Shown: positions 35,855-45,573 of the stretch, piece after piece
Layout of the letters: the number at the start of each line of letters is the position of its first letter
Position numbering within the stretch: position 1 is the stretch's first letter
Assembly: GCF_001426505.1 (NCBI RefSeq)
Contig: NZ_LMEV01000002.1
Span: 98,023-162,022 of the forward strand
Length of the DNA: 64,000 nucleotides
Origin: Variovorax sp. Root473
GTDB lineage: Bacteria > Pseudomonadota > Gammaproteobacteria > Burkholderiales > Burkholderiaceae_C
Reading direction: 5' to 3'
Program-made: the position numbers and the translations under genes
Notes under the pieces: model-generated
What the model was told of the DNA's origin: nothing
The model's input: only the letters and a program-made list of their open reading frames with translations
Database searches by the model: none

Positions 35855-37108
35855 TTAAGGTCTTTCCCATCGCCTGCGGGGTAAAGGGAAGATGCGCCAG
35901 CGACGGCTTGCAAGGCTCATCACCATTAGAAAAGCCAAGCAGAACCAGAAATAGGTCTGCTCCACCGGACTCACCATCATTCCCATCATCCACGCCGTGG
36001 CCAAAAGGTAAAACATGCCCGCGGCGATCCAGCTACGACGAAGGTTTCTCAAACCGTAGGCAATGGCTGCGCCATAAACGAAGCCCCCGATCGCGATACC
36101 GACAATGTGGAAGTCGCGATAAAACGTAAATGCCAGCGTTCCAAAGGCGTTGAAATCCTGCGCCTGGGAAACACCGATCGAAACTGCTGTGTCGTTGTAC
36201 GCGGCGTTCTCAGAACTCGCGGCGAGGTAGTCGACCCCGATCATTCTGAAGGCCTGCTCCAAGAATTGCTCAAGAAACCCGAGAGAGGAGCGACCGTATG
36301 TGTGCACATGCAGAATGCTATTAGGATTCGCCAATTGGAAGTCATAGAACGAGAAGCCGATTAGGTGATATCCCACAACATAGCGCTGCACGGCGCCAAA
36401 AAGCTGGTCATCACCATCGCCAAAGCGATTCATCGCAGAGAGGACCAGCAATGCGCATGCAAGCGCCAATCCAATCATCGTGCGGCGATTGATGGCCGCC
36501 CCGTCAACATACAGGCTGGACATGTAGAAGAAGGCCAGCCAGAAAAGGTGAATGATGGGATAGTTGACCTGCCACAGGTAGGAGAACAGCCCGAAGTTGA
36601 GCACGCAAATCGTCAGCGCCAGTCGAAAAGGCTTCACACCTACGGCAAGGATGACGAGGATTAATCCGTAGCTAACAGGAAACGCGAGCACCTTGGTCAA
36701 GGTGTCCAATATCTTGATGCCCGTGAGCCCCCCGGCTTCCTGGGCGTCCATGCGAAGTCTAGCGAAGTACTCCATAAACCCGGTTGTGAAGGCTCCGGAC
36801 AGTTGAAGGCTCGTGAGCAAGAGGATTGTGGCGAGAAGACTTAAGCCATAGACGATCCACTTGACCTTTGTCGAGTGGATTGGAAACGTGGAGATTGCAC
36901 GTCTGCCAATCGGTGCTGATGCGCGATGAGCTTTTTTGATAAAGACAAAGCCAGCGGCGAATGCAGCCAACAGGACGACGAAGTGCAGGACCGCGATTGA
37001 TGACGGTGGCGCGGCAATGTTCATCGCGGTCTGCGAGATGACGAGCCACAATAACCACCAGCCGACTAGCAAGGGAGCACGGAAGTCTGTTCTCTTCGTC
37101 TGTTTCAC
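35855..37108 (-). CDS. O-antigen/EPS repeat-unit polymerase, Wzy-like
   Basis: A polytopic inner-membrane protein of about 417 residues with about 10-12 hydrophobic helices and no recognised soluble domain. The start GTG 37108 overlaps the wzx stop as GTGA and fits a short cytoplasmic N-terminus; ATG 37150 is in frame and would overlap wzx by 46 bp. A large loop between residues about 240 and 320 (RYVVGYHLIGFSFYDFQLAN to SQAQDFNAFGTLAFTF) is typical of Wzy, which polymerises lipid-linked repeats in the periplasm. Call rests on topology and context, as Wzy proteins share little sequence. Confidence 0.75.
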   Translation of the reverse strand: MKQTKRTDFRAPLLVGWWLLWLVISQTAMNIAAPPSSIAVLHFVVLLAAFAAGFVFIKKAHRASAPIGRRAISTFPIHSTKVKWIVYGLSLLATILLLTSLQLSGAFTTGFMEYFARLRMDAQEAGGLTGIKILDTLTKVLAFPVSYGLILVILAVGVKPFRLALTICVLNFGLFSYLWQVNYPIIHLFWLAFFYMSSLYVDGAAINRRTMIGLALACALLVLSAMNRFGDGDDQLFGAVQRYVVGYHLIGFSFYDFQLANPNSILHVHTYGRSSLGFLEQFLEQAFRMIGVDYLAASSENAAYNDTAVSIGVSQAQDFNAFGTLAFTFYRDFHIVGIAIGGFVYGAAIAYGLRNLRRSWIAAGMFYLLATAWMMGMMVSPVEQTYFWFCLAFLMVMSLASRRWRIFPLPRRRWERP

Positions 37109-38634
37109 TTGATTGTCACAGTGCCTGATTGCCGGTATGGTGCGCGCCATTGTGCAAATGTCGTGCGTACTAGTGATGAAAAAGGCAGCGCGGCCACAAA
37201 AACTCCCAGTGTGACAAGCACGACTAATGCGCCAAGTGCGATACGACCGCTAGGCCACGGTGTCCAGAGCGTCAACACCACAGCAGCAACGGCCGCCGGT
37301 AAGAGGATGACCGCGATGTCGCGTCCGAGCCATTGCATGTGGAGACCAGGTGCGAATTTCCGATGGACAAGCGGCACCCACAGCAAACCGTACAGGATGT
37401 TCGCGCCCAACCACGTCCATCCTGCACCTACGGCCCCATGGCGCAGCGTCGCATAGACGATGGATGGAACAAGGACACCGAGGAAGATCACATTCCCGAT
37501 GAGATGCAGGCGAACGTCTCCCCTCGAGAATTGCAGATAGTAGGGAAACGCGGCCAGTGAAAGGATGCCGTTACCAAGAGCGTAGAGCCGCAATATCGGT
37601 GCCGCGCTTTCCGCCAGTGCACGGTCGCCCGTCCACGCAAAGAGGATCTGTTCGGCTGCCAGTGCAAGCACGAGAGCAATTGTCGCGGCTATCAAGGCCA
37701 TGCCTTGTGTCGCTTGGCGGTAAAGGGCAATTGCCTCAGCATCCGCCGATTGAGCGTGTAGGCGGCTAAGGCGTGGCAGCAACGCCGAGCTTAGTGGGCC
37801 GCTGATGATAGTGACGCCGCTGGCGAGGAGTACGGCCAACGTGAAGTGGGCATAGTCAGAAAGCGGCAGTAACGTCGACAGAATTAGCTTGTCCGCCTGT
37901 GTGACCGCAACCCAGACGCCTCCCGTAAAGGCGATGCTCAGCGAAAAACCCAGGGTTCCGCGAAGAGCACGGAAGTGAAGCCCCACACGTACCCCAGTAT
38001 CAATGGTAGGCAGACTTGCGTAAGTACGCCAGACAAGCACAAAAGCTTCGATCCCGACAACCAGTACCTGGTAGGCAAAAAACACGGTCGGCGTAGCGCC
38101 GACGAAATGCAGTACTGGAACCACTAGCACAAATCGCGCAGTCGCCACGGCAATGTTAAAACCACCGAGCCAGACCAGACTCTCAAGTCCCCCTAACGCG
38201 CCCCGGTAGAGGCCGGAGAGCCAACGCAGCGCAACCGTGACAGCCATGAGTTGTACCGCAAGCGAGACTTGTACTGGCGACAGCGTGACGACTTTCAACC
38301 AAGTCGTTGCGACCCATCCGGCGTTCATAGCCAAACACAGCGCCATCGTGGCGCCAATTATCACGAAGATCACTTCTAGGGCACGTACCAACCGGCGCAG
38401 AGTCAGGCCATCAGTTGCACCGCCTTTATAGCGTGCACATTCACGCGCCAAGGTTGGCGAAAGGCCAAAGTCGAGCAGTTGGAACCATACCTGAAGCATG
38501 GTGAAGAAACCTACCAAGCCATACGCTTCGGATCCCATGTACTTCAAGTACATAGGCATCATGATAATGCCGACCAGCGCGATGTAAATTTGGCTGGTGT
38601 AGCTTGCAACAATGCTCGACTTAAGCGAACTCAT
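37105..38634 (-). CDS. Oligosaccharide flippase, Wzx-like
   Basis: A 509-residue polytopic membrane protein with the MATE/Wzx-type repetition of 12-14 helices. The start MSSLKSSIVASYTSQIYIAL and the helix pair GLVGFFTMLQVWFQLLDFGLS are characteristic of polysaccharide exporters. It flips the lipid-linked repeat unit across the inner membrane. It overlaps the upstream acyltransferase by 4 bp. Confidence 0.88.
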   Translation of the reverse strand: MSSLKSSIVASYTSQIYIALVGIIMMPMYLKYMGSEAYGLVGFFTMLQVWFQLLDFGLSPTLARECARYKGGATDGLTLRRLVRALEVIFVIIGATMALCLAMNAGWVATTWLKVVTLSPVQVSLAVQLMAVTVALRWLSGLYRGALGGLESLVWLGGFNIAVATARFVLVVPVLHFVGATPTVFFAYQVLVVGIEAFVLVWRTYASLPTIDTGVRVGLHFRALRGTLGFSLSIAFTGGVWVAVTQADKLILSTLLPLSDYAHFTLAVLLASGVTIISGPLSSALLPRLSRLHAQSADAEAIALYRQATQGMALIAATIALVLALAAEQILFAWTGDRALAESAAPILRLYALGNGILSLAAFPYYLQFSRGDVRLHLIGNVIFLGVLVPSIVYATLRHGAVGAGWTWLGANILYGLLWVPLVHRKFAPGLHMQWLGRDIAVILLPAAVAAVVLTLWTPWPSGRIALGALVVLVTLGVFVAALPFSSLVRTTFAQWRAPYRQSGTVTIK

Positions 38635-39203
38635 TCGTGCGATCCATTCTGGATTTGGGCATGCAGACGTTGCTCGGCTTCTAGCAGGCCACGTTGCCGT
38701 TCGCGCACAAACCTCGCGGGCGTGCCTGCGTAGATGCCAAAGGGCCCGCAGTTGTCGCGCACAAGGCTGAGTGCGCCGATCGCGCCTCCCTCTTCGAGCG
38801 TCACACCAGGAAGCACTACCGTTCCGCTACCCACGATGACATGGCGTCCAATGATGACGTCCGCGTGAAAAACATTAGTGAAGTCTTCCGGGACCATCGG
38901 GTTGGTCATCGCAGCGCCCGTATAGTCATCACTGCTGGAATAGATTGACACTCTAGAAGAGATGTTGCAGAAATCCCGCAAAGTGATACGGCCTCGCCCA
39001 ATCAATGATGAGTAGACCGCTAGGTGAACATAACTGCCGATCGCAATACCACCAGCTCCTGCGGAGAGTACGCAGAAATCATCGATGCGAACGTTATCCC
39101 CAATCGATATTCTGGCGGCGCCGTAAAACGAGGCGCGGTCCGAGATCAGTACATTGCGGCCAATCGAGGCGAATCCGACGGCCAAGAGCGCGCTCTGATC
39201 CAT
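38631..39203 (-). CDS. Hexapeptide-repeat (left-handed beta-helix) acyltransferase
   Basis: A 190-residue acyltransferase from ATG 39203. A TTG at 39212, with AAGGAG eight bases upstream, would add three residues and may be the real start. Hexapeptide turns run through the middle (ISIGDNVRIDDFCVLSAGAGG, VIIGRHVIVGSGTVVLPGVTLEEGG); GTPARFVRER is the usual C-terminal signature. Placed after a sugar aminotransferase, it probably acetylates an amino sugar, in the manner of the VioB or FdtC types, or O-acetylates the repeat unit. Confidence 0.85.
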   Translation of the reverse strand: MDQSALLAVGFASIGRNVLISDRASFYGAARISIGDNVRIDDFCVLSAGAGGIAIGSYVHLAVYSSLIGRGRITLRDFCNISSRVSIYSSSDDYTGAAMTNPMVPEDFTNVFHADVIIGRHVIVGSGTVVLPGVTLEEGGAIGALSLVRDNCGPFGIYAGTPARFVRERQRGLLEAEQRLHAQIQNGSHE

Positions 39204-39214
39204 GATGGCCAAAA

Positions 39215-40327
39215 TCACTGCTCCTTGATTACATCGATGATGTCCTGCTGCTCGTCCGGCTGCAGGGAGGGGTATATGGGAAGACACAGAACCTGCTGGG
39301 CCATTTGATTCGCGACGGGAAGATTCTCTCGATGTGCAGACGGGAGTCCGCGATACATCGGGAAATTGCAAATCAGAGGATAGAAATAGCGGCGGGCGTA
39401 GATGCCTCGTGCTTTCAGCTTTTCGTAAAGATCATCCCGGCTTGATGAGTATTCAGCATCCACCAGAATCGGAAAGTAGGCAAAGTTATCTTTGGATGCG
39501 CCGCTTCTCGCCACGCAGCGGATGCCTGGAACGCTCTGCAAATGAGCTCGGTAGGTTGCATCAATCTCGCATCGTCGTTGCATTGCACCGTCGATGTACT
39601 TGAGTTGAAGCAAACCCATCGCAGCATTCACTTCACTCATTTTGCCGTTGATACCTGGCGCAACTACCGTGGTTTCGTCCACGAAGCCGAAGTTTTTTAA
39701 CTGGTCGATCCGAAGCTTGGTCTTTGCATCAGGGCACACTATGGCCCCCCCCTCAAACGTGTTAAAGACCTTTGTCGCGTGAAAGCTGAGTACAGACAAG
39801 TCGCCGTACTTCAGTACACTCGATTCGTTCAACTCGACGCCGAACGCGTGTGCAGCGTCGTAGATTACCTTGAGGTTGTAGATGTCCGCGATGCGCTGTA
39901 TCGCTTCCACGTCGCAGGGCTGCCCGTAGCAGTGCACGGGCATGATGGCGGTAGTTTGAGGCGTAATTGCCGCCTCAATGCGTGCCGGGTCCATGTTCAT
40001 GGTTACAGGATCAATGTCGACAAAGACCGGACGTATACCGTTCCACAGCAGGGAGTGCGCGGTCGCGACAAATGAATAGGGCGTTGTGATCACCTCACCA
40101 GTCACACGCAAGGACTGCAATGCTGTTACTAAACCAATAGTGGCGTTAGTGAAGAGCGCAATGTGATCTACCCCCAAATACTCGCAAAGCGCATCCTCGA
40201 GCTGCTGATGTAGTGGCCCCCCATTGGTTAGCACTTTGCTGCTCCAGATTTGCTCGAGATATCCCATGTACTCGGCAAGTGGCGGCAAATATGGCTGAGT
40301 GACGTAGATTGGTTTTTTTGCGCGCAT
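39215..40327 (-). CDS. DegT/DnrJ/EryC1/StrS sugar aminotransferase (VioA/FdtB-like)
   Basis: A 370-residue PLP aminotransferase for nucleotide sugars. The lysine is K186 in SFHATKVFNTFEGGA; the GEVITTPYSFVATAHSLLWNG stretch and the VHCYGQPCDVEAI segment are typical of dTDP-4-amino-4,6-dideoxy-sugar makers. No rmlA or rmlB gene is in the window, so the dTDP-4-keto substrate would come from elsewhere. With the following acyltransferase it would give a dTDP-N-acetyl-amino sugar. Exact sugar not determined. Confidence 0.88.
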   Translation of the reverse strand: MRAKKPIYVTQPYLPPLAEYMGYLEQIWSSKVLTNGGPLHQQLEDALCEYLGVDHIALFTNATIGLVTALQSLRVTGEVITTPYSFVATAHSLLWNGIRPVFVDIDPVTMNMDPARIEAAITPQTTAIMPVHCYGQPCDVEAIQRIADIYNLKVIYDAAHAFGVELNESSVLKYGDLSVLSFHATKVFNTFEGGAIVCPDAKTKLRIDQLKNFGFVDETTVVAPGINGKMSEVNAAMGLLQLKYIDGAMQRRCEIDATYRAHLQSVPGIRCVARSGASKDNFAYFPILVDAEYSSSRDDLYEKLKARGIYARRYFYPLICNFPMYRGLPSAHRENLPVANQMAQQVLCLPIYPSLQPDEQQDIIDVIKEQ

Positions 40328-40415
40328 GATTGACGATCGCGTTTAAGTATGAAGCTCTATCTTTTAACAATTAAATGGGGATCACATTTTCGAAATTCAC
40401 GATTTCAAAATATAA

Positions 40416-41252
40416 TCATCCAAATATTTTGATGTATTGACGACGAATTTTATGTGCTTTTCGGCCGAATTGCCACAACTTACGATTTGGTACGGCAATC
40501 AAACTTCCGTGGCAGCAATGAGTAACTTTTATCTCGGGATCGAAATATGGTTGCATGCCGTTGTCGGCCAACTGCTTACTCAAGAAATACTCCTCGCCCA
40601 TTAAAAAACTAGGCGCCCAGAGCTCATCATAATATTGAAAAAACTTTGGCCCAATCAAATAACAGGAGCCATGGCCTTGATATATAGGCCGTGCCGCATG
40701 GTGCTGAAGTTCATCTCGACGATCTGTCACAGATTGAGAGATGCGCGCGACCCAAAGAATTAATTGCGCAATAAAATAATTCGAATAATAAAGATCGTAG
40801 ATAATTTCCCGAGTCTTACTAATGGATCTAATGACTTGAGGGTTCTGATGCTTACCATCGAGCGTGACGACATCTGGCGAGACAACAGGCTGATCGTTAA
40901 AAACTTCAAGTCGGCGCTCAACTGCAACGCAAAAATTCTCCGGAAAAAGCAAGTCATTATTTCCAACCACCAAATGCTGGATATCAGGATAATTCTTTCG
41001 AATATGCCGGATTCCGCAGTTTAATCCAGGGAAATAGCCAACATTTTCCTCATTGAAAATGACATCAACATTTTTAAATTCATCCGCAAGCTCTCGCAAT
41101 GTGGATAGGTGTTTTTTTGATGACTGATTATCAACAACGACTACGCGAATCTCATATTTGGTGCCCGCACTTTTCGAAAGTGATCGCACCGCCTCGACGG
41201 TGAAATGACTGTTGTTAAAGTTGGTGCAGATATAACCCAGCTTCATATTCAT
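40416..41252 (-). CDS. Glycosyltransferase family 2, AT-rich insert
   Basis: A 278-residue GT-A protein starting at ATG 41252 (ATGA overlap with the wecC stop). The core has YICTNFNNSHFTVEAVRSL, VVVVDNQSS, NEENVGYFPGLNCGIRHIRK and the metal motif GNNDLLF; the second half has PSFLMGEEYFLSKQ. It is visibly more AT-rich than its neighbours, as is the 88-bp gap that follows it, suggesting recent acquisition of this part of the cluster. Donor and linkage unknown. Confidence 0.85.
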   Translation of the reverse strand: MNMKLGYICTNFNNSHFTVEAVRSLSKSAGTKYEIRVVVVDNQSSKKHLSTLRELADEFKNVDVIFNEENVGYFPGLNCGIRHIRKNYPDIQHLVVGNNDLLFPENFCVAVERRLEVFNDQPVVSPDVVTLDGKHQNPQVIRSISKTREIIYDLYYSNYFIAQLILWVARISQSVTDRRDELQHHAARPIYQGHGSCYLIGPKFFQYYDELWAPSFLMGEEYFLSKQLADNGMQPYFDPEIKVTHCCHGSLIAVPNRKLWQFGRKAHKIRRQYIKIFG

Positions 41253-42526
41253 CGAGCGCCAGAAATTCCCAGCCCACAAGCATCGACCACAAGCATTCCC
41301 TTCCACCCGTCATTGGGATGATCTTTGAAGGCCTTGTGTCCAACCAAAAACACTGAAATATGTGCGCGAGCACAAGCCTCATCGGCACTTACCAAATGAG
41401 CGCAATCTTGCAGTGAATCAGAAATAATATCGATGTGAGGCTCAACGACTAACAAATTTCCAGGGTAAAATTGACCAAGCTTTTCAGCAATTTCGACGGC
41501 AGGACTTTCGCGTAGATCATCGATATCCGGCTTAAACGCCAGTCCAAAGCACGCAATAATTACGTCCTTGGCGGTCTTCGTCGGATTGGTTCGGAGGTGT
41601 TCGGCCACGGCCGCCTTGACTTTCGCAATTACCCACTCGGGCTTACCATCATTCACCTCACGTGCGGCACGAATCAGGCGGGCTTCTTCCGGCGCGGCGC
41701 TAACAATGAACCAGGGATCCACTGCAATGCAATGACCACCAACCCCTGGGCCAGGCTGCAAGATATTCACGCGCGGATGGCGGTTTGCCAGCTTGATCAA
41801 TTCCCAGACATTGATGCCCTGCTTTTCGCAAATAATCGATAACTCGTTGGCAAATGCAATGTTCACGTCACGGAAGCTGTTCTCCGTTAATTTGCACATC
41901 TCGGCGGTGCGCGCATTAGTGATGACGCACTCGCCTTGCACGAAGATCTTGTAAAGTGCAGCCGCAGTTGCGGAACACAAAGAGGTCATGCCCCCTATGA
42001 CACGATCGTTTTGTACCAACTCGCGCAGCACATGCCCAGGCAGCACTCGCTCTGGGCAATGAGCGACGCGAATGTCCGACTCTTCGCCGTGAGTCTGCGG
42101 AAAACTTAGGTCCGGCCTAGCCTCGGCCAACCAAGTTGCCATTTGCTCCGTGGCGCCCACAGGCGAGGTGGACTCCAAGATCACCAGGTTTCCCTTCCTC
42201 AAAACAGGTGCAATCGATTTACTGGCCGACTCGATATAGCTCAAATCAGGTTGATGGTCGTCTTTGAAAGGCGTGGGCACGGCAATCAGGAAAGCATCCG
42301 CAGGCTCGGGTTTAGTTGTTGCATGCAGGTATCCTTCTGTCACCGCAGCATGCACAACCATGTCGAGATCGGGCTCGACGATGTGAATTTTTCCTTGGTT
42401 GATGGTGTCCACAGCCTTTTGATTGACATCCACGCCCACAACATTGAGCTTGCGTGAGGCGAACACTGCGGCAGTAGGCAGCCCAATGTAGCCAAGGCCA
42501 ATAACGGAAACGGTTTTGAAGTTCAT
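41249..42526 (-). CDS. wecC: UDP-N-acetyl-D-mannosamine dehydrogenase
   Basis: A 425-residue NAD-dependent UDP-sugar dehydrogenase making UDP-ManNAcA. Start ATG 42526 follows from the nucleotide-binding start MNFKTVSVIGLGYIGLP; the longer frame has a non-homologous leader. The catalytic cysteine is in GPGVGGHCIAVDPWF, and the C-terminal domain has GLAFKPDIDDLRESPA. It follows wecB, the epimerase that makes its substrate, 25 bp after the wecB stop. Confidence 0.94.
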   Translation of the reverse strand: MNFKTVSVIGLGYIGLPTAAVFASRKLNVVGVDVNQKAVDTINQGKIHIVEPDLDMVVHAAVTEGYLHATTKPEPADAFLIAVPTPFKDDHQPDLSYIESASKSIAPVLRKGNLVILESTSPVGATEQMATWLAEARPDLSFPQTHGEESDIRVAHCPERVLPGHVLRELVQNDRVIGGMTSLCSATAAALYKIFVQGECVITNARTAEMCKLTENSFRDVNIAFANELSIICEKQGINVWELIKLANRHPRVNILQPGPGVGGHCIAVDPWFIVSAAPEEARLIRAAREVNDGKPEWVIAKVKAAVAEHLRTNPTKTAKDVIIACFGLAFKPDIDDLRESPAVEIAEKLGQFYPGNLLVVEPHIDIISDSLQDCAHLVSADEACARAHISVFLVGHKAFKDHPNDGWKGMLVVDACGLGISGAR

Positions 42527-42551
42527 GCGCTGAAAGAGGAATGAATACGGG

Positions 42552-43679
42552 TCAAGCGACGAGCAAGGCCTGCGCGATACGCTGGCAGGCTTGGCCATCG
42601 CCATAAGGGTTGTGGGCAAAAGCCATGGCTTCGTAAGCCTTCGAATCGGTCAAAAGGATATGGGCCTGCTTAACTATGCGGTCTACATCCGTTCCTACAA
42701 GCTTGACGGTCCCAGCAGCTACGGCTTCGGGACGTTCGGTTGTGTCACGCATCACAAGAACGGGTTTTCCAAGCGACGGCGCCTCTTCTTGAATGCCGCC
42801 CGAATCTGTCAGGATAAGAGTAGCGCGGTCCATCAGATAAACGAAGGGGAGGTAGTCCAGAGGCTCAATCAGGTGTACGTTGCTTATCTTGGCGAGCAAG
42901 CGGTTCACGGGCTCCTGCACTTGCGGATTGAGGTGGACTGGATAGATCACCTCGACGTCTTGATGATCTTGAGCGATGCGTGCCAGTGCTTCACAGATGC
43001 GCTCAAAGCCTCCACCGAAATTTTCCCTCCGATGACCAGTGACAAGCACAACGCGCTTTGAGGGGTTGATGAAATCAAAGGACTGCCTAAACTCGTTTTG
43101 CAGCGAGACATCGCCCCTGATTTTTTCGCGGACTTGCAAGAGTGCATCTATGACGGTATTTCCAGTCACATACACATGAGCAGGCGCCACGCCTTCCGCC
43201 AAGAGGTTGTCGCGCGAAGTTTGGGTTGGCGCAAAGTGCCAGCGTGCCAGCACGCTTGTCAGCTTGCGGTTGGCCTCTTCTGGCCATGGCGAATAGAGGT
43301 TACCGGTGCGCAGACCGGCCTCTACGTGCCCTACACTGACGCGCTGGTAAAAGGCTGCCAGCGATGCAGCAAAGGTGGTGGAAGTATCGCCATGCACCAG
43401 CATCACGTCCGGCTGCGAATCGCGTAATACATCTTTCAAGCCACGCAACACGCCGCCTGTAATGTCGGTCAGGTCTTGACCGGGCTTCATAAGGTTGAGA
43501 TCGAAATCCGGCGTAATTTCAAACAACTTGAGCACCTGATCCAGCATTTGACGATGCTGCGCAGTGACGCACACCTTGGCATCAAACGCGGGATGAGCCT
43601 GAAGGTACGTAACCAACGGCGCCATCTTTATGGCTTCAGGTCGCGTGCCGAACACGAGCAGAATCTTTTGGGCATGCAT
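42552..43679 (-). CDS. wecB: UDP-N-acetylglucosamine 2-epimerase (non-hydrolysing)
   Basis: A 375-residue GT-B fold epimerase converting UDP-GlcNAc to UDP-ManNAc. Motifs: [19 protein letters not shown] at the start, [40 protein letters not shown], and [19 protein letters not shown] with the UDP-binding RDTTERPE. Directly upstream of wecC; together they supply UDP-ManNAcA for the polymer. Confidence 0.95.
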   Translation of the reverse strand: MHAQKILLVFGTRPEAIKMAPLVTYLQAHPAFDAKVCVTAQHRQMLDQVLKLFEITPDFDLNLMKPGQDLTDITGGVLRGLKDVLRDSQPDVMLVHGDTSTTFAASLAAFYQRVSVGHVEAGLRTGNLYSPWPEEANRKLTSVLARWHFAPTQTSRDNLLAEGVAPAHVYVTGNTVIDALLQVREKIRGDVSLQNEFRQSFDFINPSKRVVLVTGHRRENFGGGFERICEALARIAQDHQDVEVIYPVHLNPQVQEPVNRLLAKISNVHLIEPLDYLPFVYLMDRATLILTDSGGIQEEAPSLGKPVLVMRDTTERPEAVAAGTVKLVGTDVDRIVKQAHILLTDSKAYEAMAFAHNPYGDGQACQRIAQALLVA

Positions 43680-43752
43680 AGCGTAAGAGCGCGAGGTGCG
43701 CCGTGTTGTGTCAGGGAAGCAAAGGTCTGACCGTCGTCAGTTCTTGAAAGAA

Positions 43753-44907
43753 TCAGCGGTGCCTGACGTAGACCTCACTGGCGTTATTGACCACCTGCGC
43801 CGACGGCAAGATCAAGCTGACCACACGGTTCCACTTGACCAACGGCACCGGGTCAACGTACACAACGTCGTGTGACTGCAACCGGAACTGGCTTGCCAAC
43901 GCCAAGGTCGCCGGATTCTTGGCGTTCAGATGAAAGATGGCCGGTGCGCCCGTGGCGCCTTGACGAATCACGTAAATCTGGCCCGCATTGGAGGTGGTCG
44001 TCATCGGGCCGCCCGCCTCGCCCAAGGCCTCGCTCAAACTCAAACGGCCGTTGCTGCGCATGGACAGAGCAACGGGCGCCATGATTTCACCCATGACGAA
44101 GACCTTGGAGTCTTCCCGGTGCGCCACACGGACGGTGTCGCCGTTCTTCAACGGAATGTTGTTTCCGTCATAGCCAGCCTCACGCAGCCGGGTCATATCG
44201 ATCGGAACTGAGCGGCCATCGCGAATGAGCGTGACGGCCGAGCGATTGGCATTGGCCGTCATACCGCCGGCCCGGTTGATCGCTTCGTTCAGCGTCATGG
44301 GCACGTCCGTGAAGATCTGCGACCCCGGAACACGCACCTCGCCTTCCACATAAGCGCGACGGCTTCGGAAGGACTGAATACGCACCGTCACTTGCGGATC
44401 GCGAACGTGCGGCCGCAGTAGTTTGCCGATCAGGTCGGACGCATCACCTTCGCTTAGCCCTGCCACTCGTACGCGTCCGATGTAAGGAAAGGCAATCTCA
44501 CCGTCGGCATCGACGATGAAGCCCGGTGCCACCTGCACGCCGGTCGGGTCGGCCGACTGCGAAATCACGGCACCCGCGTTGGGCAGCAATTCGGGGTGGT
44601 CATACACGATGACGCCCACGACGTCGCCCGATCCGATGGTGTAGCGAGCGCCCTTGCCAAACAGAGCCTGCACCTCAGGCGGCACGTCCTTGGGCGACAC
44701 CTCCGCCAGGGTGCGCACCAGCGCCAACGAAATGGGGGTGATTTCGCCTTCGGGCGCTTCGTCGGGAAGGTAGCGGAACTGGGACGGCAACTCGCCGCCT
44801 GCTTCGTACGGTTCAACCGAGCCCATGCCTGGCACCACGGCACAGCCCTGGAGCAACACCGCGCCGGCAAGCGCTACCCACGCGAGGGCTTTCGCATTTC
44901 TTCTCAA
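43753..44907 (-). CDS. wza: Outer-membrane polysaccharide export lipoprotein Wza
   Basis: A 384-residue lipoprotein forming the octameric outer-membrane polysaccharide channel. The lipobox VLLQGC gives the lipidated cysteine at residue 22. A poly-export domain (RYTIGSGDVVGVIVYDHPEL) and SLBB-type repeats (RAYVEGEVRVPGSQIFTD, VFVMGEIMAPVALSM) follow, and the C-terminal helix VKWNRVVSLILPSAQVVNN is the barrel-forming segment. First gene of the minus-strand EPS operon. Confidence 0.95.
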   Translation of the reverse strand: MRRNAKALAWVALAGAVLLQGCAVVPGMGSVEPYEAGGELPSQFRYLPDEAPEGEITPISLALVRTLAEVSPKDVPPEVQALFGKGARYTIGSGDVVGVIVYDHPELLPNAGAVISQSADPTGVQVAPGFIVDADGEIAFPYIGRVRVAGLSEGDASDLIGKLLRPHVRDPQVTVRIQSFRSRRAYVEGEVRVPGSQIFTDVPMTLNEAINRAGGMTANANRSAVTLIRDGRSVPIDMTRLREAGYDGNNIPLKNGDTVRVAHREDSKVFVMGEIMAPVALSMRSNGRLSLSEALGEAGGPMTTTSNAGQIYVIRQGATGAPAIFHLNAKNPATLALASQFRLQSHDVVYVDPVPLVKWNRVVSLILPSAQVVNNASEVYVRHR

Positions 44908-45573
44908 TTCAGGTCCCTTGAAAGTCAGTCAGTCGTATCAACAAAGAAGCGGCGAAAGAACAATTCCCGGAGGCATGCGAGGCTCGCACATCTGGTCTGT
45001 TGTATCGCGCTTCTTTTTCAAACACTTGTGATCGCCACCACTACGCGGCACCATTTATGTAAAAATTTGAACAGCCATAGTCGCGCTGAACCGGAAAATT
45101 CAGGCAACTGAGGTGCAGAATTCATCGCGAAGTCACGCAAGAACCTGGCGCCCCCGAGACGAATGCGCTCTGACAAACAAATGTTCTAAGGTCGACTGCG
45201 CGCGGCCGCTCCCCACTGCTCCCCTCTCATCGTACCAGTGCGGTGCCCTGTCAATGGGCCCTCCGCCGGCCACCAGGGTGCTTCCAGATCGACTGTTCAG
45301 TGCGTCCGGGCCTTCTTCCCAAGCGAAAAATGCGGCGCGTCCGGCTGGTTTTACCCAGGCGTCGAAATTGGAAACAAGACGTTCCAAAACGCAGCTAGCT
45401 ACAGGTGACTACGGAGATTGGGTACCCACCATCCGGTCCAGACAGGCTCCACTGGCGGCCATCCCTGAGTTGCGGCCCAGCATCACCCGCCGTGCCCGCC
45501 AGCCTTGGCGCACTGCATCCGCAGGCATACTGGCAACCCTTTCAACAGCAGGTCTTCAGCACCCTTACCGATC
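44908..45573. promoter_or_regulatory. Intergenic region between wza and mscL
   Basis: About 665 bp with divergent promoters and no credible gene; the short open frames have no recognised content. The left part is the wza leader and holds a 9-bp inverted repeat (AAAGAAGCG at 44943-44951 and CGCTTCTTT at 45008-45016) enclosing a second one (TGCGAG-G-CTCGCA, 44976-44988). No JUMPstart element was found. The right part, 45200-45570, is high-GC with nothing recognised. Confidence 0.45.

Noticed and set aside
45113..45573. Short open frames in the wza-mscL gap
   Set aside because: No family resemblance or good ribosome site; composition like non-coding GC-rich DNA.
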